NCBI GenBank assembly: GCA_041391385.1
Contig: JAWKOD010000004.1
Location: 124,001 to 188,000, forward strand
From: CANIGN01 sp041391385
GTDB lineage: Bacteria; Bdellovibrionota; UBA2428
Direction of reading: 5' to 3'
DNA: 64,000 bases
This document shows positions 42,059-51,365 of this stretch, piece by piece. The position numbers and the translations under genes were made by a program. Under the pieces are notes generated by a model. That model did not search any database and was not told the origin of the DNA. It saw only the letters and a program-made list of their open reading frames with translations. Position 1 is the first letter of the stretch, and every line of letters starts with the position of its first letter.

Positions 42059-43144
42059 GTGCGTTTATTTCTGATCTTAACATTGACAATTACACTCACA
42101 AATTTCTCACGTTTAAATGCTGCAGAAAGCTCTATTTCAAAATGTAGCGATGCTAAAGTTCACGGTGCTTGTTCGGGAATGGTGCAAACTGCCGTGAATG
42201 TTTGTAAGGATAATCAAAGAGGAAAAGACATTACGGCAAGTCGTCTTGAAGATGCTAAATCTGAAAAACTTACGACAAGTACTAACTTTGATAAACTTAC
42301 AAATAAGTATAAGAGGTTAGAAGATTCGGCTCGAAGCGATGCTCAAAATCAAAAGGCTTGTTATGACGCTGCTACTGCTCTAAAAAAAGATTGTGTTTCT
42401 TATTGTGACGATAACGATAAGAATGGCTCAAGTTGTAACAAAAGCTTGGAATCTTTAGACGAGATTAGAAACTTCTGTAAGAAGAACGAAGAGGGTGCTG
42501 AAGAAATTGCAGAAATGGCTGCGCAGGATGCTGCGGCGTTTGCGAATACAAGAGTGGATACGGGCGGCGGTGGAACTACAGGTGGAACATCTTCGGCGCC
42601 TGTAGTGGACACCTCGTTAGTAACCCCTCCAACGGCTACTCCTAATTTAGGTTATACAGATTCTAATTTAATTAATGATGGAAAGAATCTTTCTGCTGAA
42701 GATGGAGCCTCTGGGGAGGGATCTCCTGGGAATACTGCGTCGGGTTCTGGTGCCGGCGGCAGCGCTGCAGGTGCAGGTGCGGGTGCTGGTGGTAGTGGAG
42801 TGGGAAGTGTTGCAGACGGAAGTTCTGACAGTGCTTTAAGTCGTACGGGCTCTGGTGGAAAAAAATTAGGCACGGGATTAACAAATGCGGGTGCAGGAGC
42901 AGACTCAAGAAATGGATCCTCAGGATCTGCATCTGTAACATCAGGGAAGTCGGAAGGATCTCCAAGTTACATGTTTTGGGGGGTTCCTTCTCAAAAGAAA
43001 AAACCACCTCTTACATTGTTAACAAAGCCAGCTCCTGCAAACGAAAAAACAAAAGTTGTAAAAAAAGAAAAGGCTGTCAATAAAGCACCAGCATCCACAG
43101 AACAAAATAGCTCCGTTGAGACTTCAACAGGCAAGATAGAGTGA
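42059..43144 (+). CDS. Exported Cys- and Gly/Ser-rich protein next to an ExbB/ExbD cluster
   Basis: The GTG at 42059, after GGAGGG, starts a signal peptide (VRLFLILTLTITLTNFSRLNAA). 361 residues. The first 150 mature residues are helical with seven or more cysteines (SKCSDAKVHGACSGM, CYDAATALKKDCVSYC). The middle is a long flexible Gly/Ala/Ser region (GSGAGGSAAGAGAGAGG), and the end is Lys/Ala-rich (KVVKKEKAVNKAPAS). This is typical of extended surface or envelope-spanning proteins. It is 126 bp before the motor-like TolQ/ExbB gene and might be the energised partner. I recognise no family. Confidence 0.65.
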   Translation: MRLFLILTLTITLTNFSRLNAAESSISKCSDAKVHGACSGMVQTAVNVCKDNQRGKDITASRLEDAKSEKLTTSTNFDKLTNKYKRLEDSARSDAQNQKACYDAATALKKDCVSYCDDNDKNGSSCNKSLESLDEIRNFCKKNEEGAEEIAEMAAQDAAAFANTRVDTGGGGTTGGTSSAPVVDTSLVTPPTATPNLGYTDSNLINDGKNLSAEDGASGEGSPGNTASGSGAGGSAAGAGAGAGGSGVGSVADGSSDSALSRTGSGGKKLGTGLTNAGAGADSRNGSSGSASVTSGKSEGSPSYMFWGVPSQKKKPPLTLLTKPAPANEKTKVVKKEKAVNKAPASTEQNSSVETSTGKIE

Positions 43145-43270
43145 TTCTTTAAAAAAGCGTCAAAAGAGACGACGCATTAACTCCGTAGTCAATAATTTGA
43201 GGTACATTGTGTTTTGATGCGCGCGCTCGTTACACTCAGAGTTATGGGCTTATAGGGAGGGCTCGCAACT

Positions 43271-43915
43271 ATGTTGTCATTAACCGAAGCATTTCTCCAG
43301 GGTGGTATATGGATGTATCTCATCCTTTTCATTGCAACCATCTGTGTGATCATCATGTTAGAGCGCTTGTATAGTCTTTTTGTTGGCCTAAACGTCGATA
43401 AAGAAAAGTTTGTGAACAATGTAGAGCGCGCTATTTTAGCAGGCGATCTCAACAGCGCGGTTAACTACTGCAATGATCGTAAGTCTCCGCTGAACAATAT
43501 TGTTAAAGCTGGAATTGTTGCGGTTATGAATCGTGGTAAGGATGAGGAAGTTCAAACAGCTATGGACGTTGCTGCCCTTAGAGAAATTCCAAAAATTGAA
43601 AAACGTACTCCGTTTTTACCTTTGCTTGCTAACGTAGCAACGCTTGTGGGTCTTCTTTCTACTGTTTGGGGTTTGATTCTGTCATTCCAAGGTGTTGCGG
43701 GTGTGGATCCTGCACAGAAAGCAGCGCTTCTCGCACGTGGTGTTTCTGAGGCGATGTTAGGTACAGCTTTTGGTCTTGCAGTCGCTATTCCAACTTTGCT
43801 TGTAGCAGCTTTCTTGGGATCTAAAACACAGCAAATCTTAGATGATATTCACGAGATTAGCGTAGCGACTTTGAACCTCATTGTTCAAAATCGTGAAAAG
43901 TTCCCTTCTAAGTAA
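43271..43915 (+). CDS. MotA/TolQ/ExbB proton channel family protein
   Basis: A 214-residue protein with three membrane helices: GGIWMYLILFIATICVIIMLERL (about 11-33), RTPFLPLLANVATLVGLLSTVWGLILSF (about 117-142) and AMLGTAFGLAVAIPTLLVAAFLG (about 156-178). The family motif LLxxVATLxGLLGTVxG is present. With the two ExbD-like genes that follow it should form a 5:2-type stator channel using proton motive force to drive envelope work. In related bacteria such sets serve Tol-Pal, TonB energisation or gliding motility (AglRQS); two ExbD-like partners favour the last type. Confidence 0.9.
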   Translation: MLSLTEAFLQGGIWMYLILFIATICVIIMLERLYSLFVGLNVDKEKFVNNVERAILAGDLNSAVNYCNDRKSPLNNIVKAGIVAVMNRGKDEEVQTAMDVAALREIPKIEKRTPFLPLLANVATLVGLLSTVWGLILSFQGVAGVDPAQKAALLARGVSEAMLGTAFGLAVAIPTLLVAAFLGSKTQQILDDIHEISVATLNLIVQNREKFPSK

Positions 43916-43939
43916 ATTGATCGTTAGAAAGAGGTTGAG

Positions 43940-44410
43940 ATGAGAATTACAGCACAAGGAACTGCAGCCAATAGACGCAAGTTTGTTTCAGAACTCAACT
44001 TGACCTCTTTTATTGATATTTTTTCTATGTTGATTTTCTTTTTGATTTTTAACATGGTTCTTAACGAAGTTGCTGCGATTGAAATGAAAATGGGATCAGA
44101 CCAGGCATCAACATCTCCTATCCAAGAACCCGTGAAGGAAATTATTGCTGAACTTAAGATTGGAATTACTCCTAATTCCGTGGAGCTTTGGGAGCGCGGC
44201 AAGGTTAATCGCCTTCCTTACACCGAAGAAGTGGATTTCGATTGGGCTCCCGTTGCGGATTTTGTTAAGCAAGCGCGCGGTCGCTATCCCGATAAAAAAG
44301 ATATGATTGTACAGAGTCGCGATAGCGTTAGTTATGGGATGGTCGTTCGAGCGATGGATTATTCTTTGAGCGAAGGCTTTAAGGAAATCGTCGTTATGGG
44401 AGCAGAATAA
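43940..44410 (+). CDS. ExbD/TolR-type protein 1
   Basis: A 156-residue protein. One membrane helix near residues 20-41 (LNLTSFIDIFSMLIFFLIFNM) carries the conserved Asp of ExbD/TolR that takes up protons. The periplasmic part (about 42-156) ends with a strand-helix-strand fold (MIVQSRDSVSYGMVVRAMDYSLSEGFKEIVVMG) typical of the family. The gene is 24 bp after the channel gene and 6 bp before a second ExbD-like gene, so the three form one unit. Confidence 0.88.
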   Translation: MRITAQGTAANRRKFVSELNLTSFIDIFSMLIFFLIFNMVLNEVAAIEMKMGSDQASTSPIQEPVKEIIAELKIGITPNSVELWERGKVNRLPYTEEVDFDWAPVADFVKQARGRYPDKKDMIVQSRDSVSYGMVVRAMDYSLSEGFKEIVVMGAE

Positions 44411-44416
44411 GGTTTT

Positions 44417-44989
44417 ATGGGAATTAAAATACCTTCTTATCATTTAACAGCATCAAAAGACCTTCCCGAAATGCGTTTTCGTCTTAAGGGTAAGGGGGCT
44501 TATAAAAACCAACTATCTACGAGCTTAACTATTACTTCGTTAATCGACATGTTTGCAGCTCTGATTTTCTTTTTGCTTCATACTTTTGGCGCTTCAGGCG
44601 AAATTGATTTTATTAACCCTGCGATTGAGATTCCGCCATCTGAACATGCGTTGCTTCTGAAAAGAGCACCGGTCATTACAGTCATGAGGGATAAAGTCAC
44701 TCTAGAGGGTGGTTCTGATAAGGCGGATTCAAACTTAAATATTGCAGGTAAAATTGAAGAAACTGATTGGGAACTTCCTCAGCTAAAAGAGAAGCTCCTT
44801 GAGTATAAAAAGTTTTTTGAGAGCATTCACCAAGACGTAAAGTATCCTCCTGAAGTTATTATTCAAGCAGATAAAGGCTTAGAGTTTCTTTATATCAAGC
44901 GAGTTTTGTTTACCTTAACAAAAATTGGTTTTAGCAATGTCACCGTTGCTGTTCGCGGTAAAGTAAACGTCGAAGGCTCTGGAGAGTAA
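44417..44989 (+). CDS. ExbD/TolR-type protein 2
   Basis: A 190-residue protein, a diverged partner of the preceding one. The membrane helix (TSLTITSLIDMFAALIFFLLHTFG, about 36-60) again has the proton-carrying Asp. The periplasmic domain is longer, with a charged loop before the conserved final fold (PEVIIQADKGLEFLYIKRVLFTLTKIGFSNVTVAVRG). A heterodimer of the two ExbD-like proteins, as in AglQ-AglS of gliding bacteria, is the simplest reading. A convergent gene follows after 56 bp. Confidence 0.88.
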   Translation: MGIKIPSYHLTASKDLPEMRFRLKGKGAYKNQLSTSLTITSLIDMFAALIFFLLHTFGASGEIDFINPAIEIPPSEHALLLKRAPVITVMRDKVTLEGGSDKADSNLNIAGKIEETDWELPQLKEKLLEYKKFFESIHQDVKYPPEVIIQADKGLEFLYIKRVLFTLTKIGFSNVTVAVRGKVNVEGSGE

Positions 44990-45045
44990 AAGGCGCCAGG
45001 GACCTTTTGAACGTTGCCCGCTACCTTTTTGTAATCGATTCTTTT

Positions 45046-45603
45046 TTATTTACTTGCTCGACTTGCTATGAATGAAGCAAGCGTTGATTTCGCGATATCG
45101 CCAGGGATAAAAGGCAAGAATCCAGCACTTAAAAGAGCTTCTTTGGGGACAAAGTTTGAAAGAACAATAAGTCCACAAGTAAACACACAAAGACTTCCTA
45201 CAAGACAGGCCATGAATGATTTTTTGAAGCTTTTTGAGAATCCTCTATCAGCTAGAGATCCAATTACGAACGCGCTTAAGCACATCCCCAGCAAATAACC
45301 GCTTGTCGCAAGTTTGAGACCAGCAGCGCCTGCTGAGAATACGGGTAATCCCATAGCGCCTACACACACGTAGAGAGCGACAGAGGCAAAGCCCCACTTG
45401 CGCCCCCAAAGGAGACTCAAGAGAGCGACTCCGAAGGTTTGGCCAGTAATGGGCACAGGAGTAAAGGGAAGGGGGATGGCAATCTGAGCTAAGGCAGTTA
45501 AGAGGACAACACCAAAGATAACAGAAACAGCTTTTGTGAAAGCATTCTTTTCTTCTATCCAAAGACCAATAACCGCTTGTGAGTGTAAGGTAGATTGTGA
45601 CAT
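45046..45603 (-). CDS. bioY: BioY biotin transporter
   Basis: A 185-residue, six-helix membrane protein of the BioY family. The N-terminal half contains the signature ALAQIAIPLPFTPVPITGQTFGVALLSLLWGRKWG, and AGLKLATSGYLLGMCLSAFVIGSLAD follows. BioY is the substrate-specific S component of ECF-type transporters; no ATPase or T component is encoded nearby, so it either uses a shared energising module or works alone. The start ATG (45603) is 83 bp from the divergent nfu gene. Confidence 0.92.
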   Translation of the reverse strand: MSQSTLHSQAVIGLWIEEKNAFTKAVSVIFGVVLLTALAQIAIPLPFTPVPITGQTFGVALLSLLWGRKWGFASVALYVCVGAMGLPVFSAGAAGLKLATSGYLLGMCLSAFVIGSLADRGFSKSFKKSFMACLVGSLCVFTCGLIVLSNFVPKEALLSAGFLPFIPGDIAKSTLASFIASRASK

Positions 45604-45685
45604 AGCCCTTTTGTAGGCAATCAGAGCAAAAAAGTCAGCAAGAAACTCACTCGATATTCTTTCGCGTATGCGCTAGGATTGCGGC

Positions 45686-46261
45686 ATGACTGATCGTGTC
45701 ACGGTTGATTTGGAATTTACGCCTAACCCTAACTCTTTGAAATACATTACAAACCCTCCTTTGATAGAAAAAGGCGGTGCTAACTTTAAAAACTTAGAGG
45801 CAGCTAAGGGTAAGTCTCCATTGGCAGAAAAGCTTTTTGCGCTTGAGGGCGTAAATAGTGTCATGGTGGCTCAGAACTTTGTAACTGTGAGTATCGCTAG
45901 TTTTGATCGTCTCACAGAGCTCAATGATGAGATTATGGCTGAGGTTAAAAAGTTTTTAGAGTCGGGCGAGAAGGCAATTACTGCTGATATCGAGACCCTC
46001 GACTCAGGCCATTCTACTCAAAGACAAGATCTAACAGATGTTGAAAAGACGATTGTTGAGATACTTGATAAAGAAATTCGCCCAAGCGTTGCGATGGATG
46101 GTGGCGATATCACTTTTGAAAAATACGAAGATGGTATTCTCTTCCTTCAAATGAAAGGCTCTTGTGCGGGTTGTCCCTCTTCTACGATGACATTAAAGAT
46201 GGGTATCGAAAACCGTTTGCGTCAAATCATTCCAGATCTCATTGAAGTTGTATCTATTTAA
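45686..46261 (+). CDS. nfu: Nfu-type iron-sulfur carrier
   Basis: A 191-residue protein. The N-terminal domain is Nfu_N-like (EFTPNPNSLKYITNPPL, VNSVMVAQNFVTVSI). The C-terminal NifU-like domain (IRPSVAMDGGDITFEKYEDGILFLQMKGSCAGCPSSTMTLK) has the CxxC pair (CAGC) that binds a [4Fe-4S] cluster between two subunits. It delivers clusters to target enzymes. It is a single gene, 33 bp upstream of the AI-2E transporter gene. Confidence 0.93.
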   Translation: MTDRVTVDLEFTPNPNSLKYITNPPLIEKGGANFKNLEAAKGKSPLAEKLFALEGVNSVMVAQNFVTVSIASFDRLTELNDEIMAEVKKFLESGEKAITADIETLDSGHSTQRQDLTDVEKTIVEILDKEIRPSVAMDGGDITFEKYEDGILFLQMKGSCAGCPSSTMTLKMGIENRLRQIIPDLIEVVSI

Positions 46262-46294
46262 CTGAAGCTACTATACTAGGTGCATGGGGGGAAC

Positions 46295-47413
46295 ATGAGT
46301 CGATTCCTGTTTTGGATTTCTTTGTTGTGTGCAGGAGTAATTTTATTTGTAGGTTCGGGCTTTATCGCTCCTGTGCTTTCGGGCTTAGTATTAGCTTTTG
46401 GCCTAAGACCCTTAGAAGATTCTTTTGTTTTTAAAAAAATAGCTTCTCGTAGGGTGCGTACCTTTACTCTTCTTTTTCTTTTTATGTCGGTATTCGGAAC
46501 TCTGAGCACTTACGTCATTATTGCGAGTGCTAAGGGAATAGTGCGCAACGTTGATCTCAAGTCACTTCAAAGAGAGCGAAATCCAGACTCTTCGAGCGCA
46601 AACAGTACTTCTGAAAACGAGGAAGCGGATGGACTTCCTGTTCAAAGTACAGATGAATTGTTTGGTCCGTATTCAGAGGAAGACGTTGAGCCACCTAGTG
46701 GAGTCCTCTCTAAAGTGCAGGGGTTTTTAGAAAAAATACCTGGCCTAAGTACGGTTGAAATTGCAAAAATGGGCTCTGAGCTCATTAGTCGTGCTCAGAG
46801 TTTAGCGCTTCTTGTTCTATCGAAGATATTAACAGCGGGTCCAACGATTTTTATTCAATGGATCGTTTTCCTCATTACATTTGTTGTTTTCTTTTTGAGT
46901 TACGACCAGGTTTTAGGATTTCTTCATTCCTTCGAAAAAAAGCATAAAGGTGTGAGTGAATGCATAGTGTTTTTTCAAAATGCAGCTCAAGCGACCTTAA
47001 TGGGAACTCTTGTGGTCGGATCTGCTCAGGCGACTATCATAGCAGTGGGTACGGCTATAGCGGGTTTTAATTCTTTTATACTCTTAGGTCTTTGTGCCTT
47101 CTTTGCTTCTTTTGTGCCTTTTTTTGGAACAGGTTTAGTGTGGGTTTCGGCACTTGCTTACACGCTCATTCATGGGGATACGCAGGCTGCTATCATTGTG
47201 GGAGTGTCGGGTGCAATGAGTTCTGTGGCAGACAATCTTATTCTTCCAACTTTCATTGGCAGTAAAAACAAAGTTCATCCTCTTTTGCTCTTTATCGTTG
47301 TTATTGGTTTTATAGAGTGGATTGGAATTTGGGGACTTTTTATTGGTCCCGTGCTTTCTATCTTTTCAACACGTGTGTTTGAACTTTGGTATAAAACGAC
47401 TTTAAAAGCGTAA
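46295..47413 (+). CDS. AI-2E family transporter
   Basis: The ATG at 46295 follows GGGGGGAAC; a GTG five codons upstream is in frame. 372 residues, with two N-terminal helices (FLFWISLLCAGVILFVGSGFIAPVLSGLVLAFGLRPLE) and five or six in the C-terminal half (including TLMGTLVVGSAQATIIAVGTAIAGFN and DNLILPTFIGSKNKVHPLLLFIVVIGF, the family signature). The central loop is long and acidic. Members transport diverse small molecules or Na+/H+; a link to autoinducer-2 is only historical in most species. Confidence 0.85.
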   Translation: MSRFLFWISLLCAGVILFVGSGFIAPVLSGLVLAFGLRPLEDSFVFKKIASRRVRTFTLLFLFMSVFGTLSTYVIIASAKGIVRNVDLKSLQRERNPDSSSANSTSENEEADGLPVQSTDELFGPYSEEDVEPPSGVLSKVQGFLEKIPGLSTVEIAKMGSELISRAQSLALLVLSKILTAGPTIFIQWIVFLITFVVFFLSYDQVLGFLHSFEKKHKGVSECIVFFQNAAQATLMGTLVVGSAQATIIAVGTAIAGFNSFILLGLCAFFASFVPFFGTGLVWVSALAYTLIHGDTQAAIIVGVSGAMSSVADNLILPTFIGSKNKVHPLLLFIVVIGFIEWIGIWGLFIGPVLSIFSTRVFELWYKTTLKA

Positions 47414-47452
47414 TGGTTACAGTTTAATCGCCTGATGCAAATAATAAAAAAT

Positions 47453-47483
47453 GGGAGCTAAGCGTAGTGCTTAGCTCCCTTTT
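47453..47483. terminator. Bidirectional hairpin terminator
   Basis: GGGAGCTAAGC gta(g) GCTTAGCTCCC with TTTT on the plus strand and AAAAA before the stem (TTTTT on the minus strand). It separates the convergent transporter and outer membrane protein genes. Confidence 0.85.
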
Positions 47484-47504
47484 AAATATGTGAGTGTATT
47501 TTTC

Positions 47505-48563
47505 TTACCAGAAGAAGTTAAGTCCTGTATTTACTGCCACAGCATTTTCGATGAGTGATTTGTGCACGTTTACAAATATTGAGCCTACGCCGAATTCAAA
47601 GTGTGGACCAAAGAATACGCGTGCATTTGCAACTTTAGGAGAGCCACTTCCATTGATGTCAAAAGTAGCAGTACCTGTTACATCGTTACCGCCACCCGCG
47701 TCTGCTGTTAAGCTAGAGTTTGTGAGCCTGCCTGAAGCGTCAGTTTTACCCATGTTGATATCAACGCCAAGTCCAGCAACAAATTTTAAGAAATAAAAGA
47801 AGCGAATCGCAGAACTCACTTCTAGAGGAAGCATGATTGTGCTTACGTTGGCGTCGAAGTCAGCATTTCCAGTGAACGGTGCATTGTAGGTATTTCCTCC
47901 ACTTGTTACAGTGTAGGTTTTGTTGAGGTTAATGAGAGCGTCTAATTTAAGTTTGCTATAAAGAAGTCCAGCTCCTACATCGAGACCCGTCCAACGAATC
48001 AGACGAGTGAAGTTAGTTCCATCCATAAGTCGATACTGGGCCCCAATACCCATACCCATATAATCAGTATCAACGTCTCCAAATTTTTTGTTGAGAGCAA
48101 AGCCACTGAGGTAAACGTTGAGTTTACTTAAGTCAAAGGCGCCACCTTCGCTTCCAAAAAGTCTCCCAACATTGGCACCAAAAACAATGGCTGCCTGTGC
48201 TCCAAAGCCTCTAAACTGCTCGGGGTTATCAGAGAGATCACCAAAGTCTGTAAAGTTTTTACTTCCAAGGTGCGCACCTCCACTTGCAGTGATACCTACT
48301 AAAAATCGCTCAAATACAGTGCCGTAACTTGAAGTCACTCCCGCAGCAGACATGGCATTCGCAGTAGACATGCCGCTAAAGTATTCATCTTTGCTTGATG
48401 CGGAAGGCAGGTTCTTGTTAATTTCAGCAGCAACTTCGTTTAGAATCGTTTGACCTTGAGCGCCACAAGCGCCTAATCCGTTACCGCTCACGCAGGTGAG
48501 CTCAAAAAGGCCTGCTGAGGCAAAAAGAGGGGACATGGATAATGCAATGAGAAGTTTTTTCAT
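47505..48563 (-). CDS. Outer membrane beta-barrel-like protein
   Basis: The ATG at 48563 starts a signal peptide (MKKLLIALSMSPLFASA); an open upstream extension is excluded. 352 residues. The mature protein has alternating amphipathic strands with many Gly/Asn turns (FERFLVGITASGGAHLGSKNF, MGMGIGAQYRLMDG, GLDVGAGLLYSKLKLD, RFFYFLKFVAGLGVDINMG, VFFGPHFEFGVGSIFVNVHKSL) and ends in a hydrophobic residue pair (NFFW), the terminal signal for BAM insertion. A disulfide pair occurs near the N-terminus. It is a probable porin-like or structural outer membrane protein. Confidence 0.8.
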   Translation of the reverse strand: MKKLLIALSMSPLFASAGLFELTCVSGNGLGACGAQGQTILNEVAAEINKNLPSASSKDEYFSGMSTANAMSAAGVTSSYGTVFERFLVGITASGGAHLGSKNFTDFGDLSDNPEQFRGFGAQAAIVFGANVGRLFGSEGGAFDLSKLNVYLSGFALNKKFGDVDTDYMGMGIGAQYRLMDGTNFTRLIRWTGLDVGAGLLYSKLKLDALINLNKTYTVTSGGNTYNAPFTGNADFDANVSTIMLPLEVSSAIRFFYFLKFVAGLGVDINMGKTDASGRLTNSSLTADAGGGNDVTGTATFDINGSGSPKVANARVFFGPHFEFGVGSIFVNVHKSLIENAVAVNTGLNFFW

Positions 48564-48623
48564 TCTGTTTTTAGATTGAGAGCAAAGTGATTCTTTGTAA
48601 AGTTCACTAGGGGATAAACTTTT

Positions 48624-50399
48624 ATGAAAACGTCGAAAATTAGACTCCTGTCGCCTGATTTGGTTCACCGCATTGCAGCGGGAGAGGTCGTCGAAAATCC
48701 AGCCTCCGCTATGAAGGAACTCGTCGAAAACTCTATTGATGCCGGAGCTACAAAGGTTTCAGTTTTGATTGTTGGCGGTGGATTAAAGCTCATAGAAGTA
48801 AAAGATAACGGTAGTGGTATGAGTCGCGAAGATTTGGAGGCTTGCTGTCAAAGACATGCCACAAGTAAGATTCGTGACGTAGCTGATTTGGATAATCTTT
48901 TTTCATTGGGATTTCGTGGTGAGGCCCTAGCGGCCTTGTCGTCGGTCTCTCATTTAGAAATTCTATCGAGAGAAAAAGGTGTAAATGAGGCGTGGGTGCT
49001 TAAAAGACAAGGCGCCCAATTTGAAACTCAGCCCTCGAGTCACGCAGAGGGAACCTGTATTCGCATTCAGGATTTATTTTACAACACACCTGCTCGAAAG
49101 AAATTTTTAAAAAGTCCATCTTCCGAAAGTTCAAAGTGTATCAAAGCCTTTAAAGATTTAGCTGTTGCACATGTTTCTGTGGAGTTGTCCCTGCATCTTT
49201 TGAGTGAGAGCGGAGAGTTAGAAGAAGACTTGCATTATGTGTCGCAAGACCGCATAGGGCGGATGGCTTCTATTCTAGCTAAAGAAAAAGAATTTTTTAT
49301 TCACTCACATGCCGAAGGCGTCGTGCCAGGCTTGAACTCTATTGAAGTTTTGTTTTTAAAAGCACCTTCCTTTGCACGTAATTCTAAGGATATCTATTTT
49401 ATCGTCAATGGTCGCCCCGTAGAGGATAAGCGTTTGGCTTATGTCCTACGAGAAGCCTTTAGTGGGCTTATTGAAATGGGAAGTTTTCCTAGAGGAGCTG
49501 TGTATTTAGACGTGAATGCATCTGAGGTGGATGTAAACGTACATCCGCAAAAAAAAGAGTTACGTTGGTCTAAGGACTTTCCTCTTTACTCACTTATTTA
49601 TGAGCAAGTTAAAGAAGCACTTAAGACGACGCTGTCTGAGCAAAAGGTATCAATGCCTCTTCGAGAAAAAGGACTAGAGACTGCTTCCTTGCTTGGAGAC
49701 TTCTATTCTATTCAAAAAGAAGCAAATGAAGTTTTTTCTTCGGGTGTTACTGAAAATACAGCGCTTTCTTATAGGACGCATGAGGCTTTTGAGCAGCCTA
49801 CACACGAAGCGACTACTTTAAAATTTTCAAGTTTAAGAGTTGTAGGTGAAGTTGGTGCTGCTTGGCTTCTGTGTGAGTCTGATAAGGGTATTGTGGTGAT
49901 CGATCAACATGCAGCACACGAAAGAGTTCGTTTTGATGAGTTTATAAAAGGAGCGGAGTTATTTACAGCTACCCCGTTGTTATTGCCTCTTGTTGTAGAT
50001 TTACCACTTTCATTGAAGGGCAAAGAAGAAGAGTTTCTTATTCTTCTCGAGGATTGGTCTTTTGAGGGACGCGTAAGTGGCGATCAAAAGCTTGAGTTTT
50101 TTGCAGTTCCAAAGAGTGATCGAAGAGTGGATTGGAAGAATATTTTCGATGAGATTTTTGATCGCGTAGATCAGAAACTAAGTGTCGAATCATTGAGGCA
50201 AAGGATACGTGTATGGATAGCAAGCTCTTTGGCTTGCCACGGGAGTGTGCGGCGCGGACAACGTTTAACTAACGATGAGATCGCAGCTCTTCTTCAAAAG
50301 ATGGATGCTGTTGATTGGAAAGAGTTTTGTCCACATGGTCGACCAACGTGGATTCTCCTGTCGCATCATCGTTTGGAAGAGGAGTTTCACCGCAGTTGA
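48624..50399 (+). CDS. mutL: DNA mismatch repair protein MutL
   Basis: A 591-residue protein. The GHKL ATPase is complete: MKELVENSIDAGATKVSV, VKDNGSGM, and LGFRGEALAALSSVSHLEI, then FYNTPARKKFLKSP. The C-terminal endonuclease domain has DQHAAHERVRFDE, matching the metal-binding motif DQHA-x2-E-x4-E except that Asp replaces the last Glu, and the later CHGSVRRGQ and CPHGRPTW motifs are present. It should nick the new strand in mismatch repair. Its stop overlaps the likely start of miaA (TTGA), so the two are coupled. Confidence 0.95.
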   Translation: MKTSKIRLLSPDLVHRIAAGEVVENPASAMKELVENSIDAGATKVSVLIVGGGLKLIEVKDNGSGMSREDLEACCQRHATSKIRDVADLDNLFSLGFRGEALAALSSVSHLEILSREKGVNEAWVLKRQGAQFETQPSSHAEGTCIRIQDLFYNTPARKKFLKSPSSESSKCIKAFKDLAVAHVSVELSLHLLSESGELEEDLHYVSQDRIGRMASILAKEKEFFIHSHAEGVVPGLNSIEVLFLKAPSFARNSKDIYFIVNGRPVEDKRLAYVLREAFSGLIEMGSFPRGAVYLDVNASEVDVNVHPQKKELRWSKDFPLYSLIYEQVKEALKTTLSEQKVSMPLREKGLETASLLGDFYSIQKEANEVFSSGVTENTALSYRTHEAFEQPTHEATTLKFSSLRVVGEVGAAWLLCESDKGIVVIDQHAAHERVRFDEFIKGAELFTATPLLLPLVVDLPLSLKGKEEEFLILLEDWSFEGRVSGDQKLEFFAVPKSDRRVDWKNIFDEIFDRVDQKLSVESLRQRIRVWIASSLACHGSVRRGQRLTNDEIAALLQKMDAVDWKEFCPHGRPTWILLSHHRLEEEFHRS

Positions 50400-51292
50400 A
50401 ACTCAAAAGAAAATTTTTAAAAAATATTGAAGAGTGGTCACTGGAAAAACCACTTTCTATTGTGGGGGCTACGGGAAGTGGTAAAACCTCAACGCTTCTG
50501 TCGTTTTTAAGATCTACATCCTTGCGGCCTTTGTTACTTAGCCTTGATTCTGTTGCGGCATATAAGGAGTTGGATATTGGCTCTTCAAAACCACTTGGTT
50601 CTGATTTGAGTGACTTCGCTTGGCAGGGGTTAAGCTTTGTTTCTCCTACGGAAGCTATGAATGCAACTCGCATGAGAGACGAGGTTTTACCCTTTATCAA
50701 TCAAGCTATAGCGAAGAACGACCCAATGGTATTTGTCGGCGGTACTCATTTCTATGAGCGCTTTATTTTAGAAGGGCCCGCGCCCGGAAAAGCCTCATCT
50801 CCAGAGTTTCTTGCGGAATTAGCAAAAACAGGAGTCGTTGCTGTGTATGAGAAGCTTCTTCAGCAAGATAAACGTTGGTCAAATCACTTGCACGTAAATG
50901 ATGAATATAGAGTTTTTCGTTATGCTGATTTGGTTTTGCGCCAAGGTCTTTGTTATGAGGAACTTAAAGCTGGCAGTGAGTCCCCACTTTTTCCAGAAGT
51001 AGAATGTCTTATTTTAAATTCTGAAAAAGAGAGCTTAGAGCCTAAGCTCAAAAAACGTATAGCTGAAATGTTTGCTCTAGGGTGGATAGAAGAGACGCGC
51101 AATATTTTGACGAAATATGGGGCTAAAGCTCCAGCACTGCAATCTGTTGGCTATGCGGAAATTGTTGAATTCTTAACAAATAAACCATCAGAGCAAGATT
51201 TTACTCAACTTCAAGAGGCAATTTTTATACGACATCGCCAGTTGGCAAAACAACAAAGAACATGGCTTCGTAAACTAGCCCATCAAGTTTAA
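50396..51292 (+). CDS. miaA: tRNA dimethylallyltransferase MiaA
   Basis: The start is placed at the TTG at 50396, which overlaps the mutL stop and has GAGGAG 11 bp upstream; in-frame GTG and TTG codons within mutL are less likely. About 298 residues. The P-loop is IVGATGSGKTSTLLS, followed by SLDSVAAYKELDIGSSKP and VFVGGTHFYERFI; the C-terminal part has YRVFRYADLVL, LGWIEETRNIL, and QSVGYAEIVEFL. MiaA adds the prenyl group to A37 of tRNAs reading UNN codons. The catalytic sequence SLDSVAAY differs from the usual SADSRQ(V/I)Y but is in register. Confidence 0.9.
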   Translation: MKLKRKFLKNIEEWSLEKPLSIVGATGSGKTSTLLSFLRSTSLRPLLLSLDSVAAYKELDIGSSKPLGSDLSDFAWQGLSFVSPTEAMNATRMRDEVLPFINQAIAKNDPMVFVGGTHFYERFILEGPAPGKASSPEFLAELAKTGVVAVYEKLLQQDKRWSNHLHVNDEYRVFRYADLVLRQGLCYEELKAGSESPLFPEVECLILNSEKESLEPKLKKRIAEMFALGWIEETRNILTKYGAKAPALQSVGYAEIVEFLTNKPSEQDFTQLQEAIFIRHRQLAKQQRTWLRKLAHQV

Positions 51293-51365
51293 AAAAGAGT
51301 TAAGATGAGCTTTTTAGTTAGCCAGATCATCGATTTGCTTGAGTTTTGTCCGATAGAATAACTGT

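Noticed and set aside
42672..43007. Minus-strand frames over the Gly-rich gene
   Set aside because: Low-complexity His/Leu/Pro-rich shadows of the glycine/alanine repeats.
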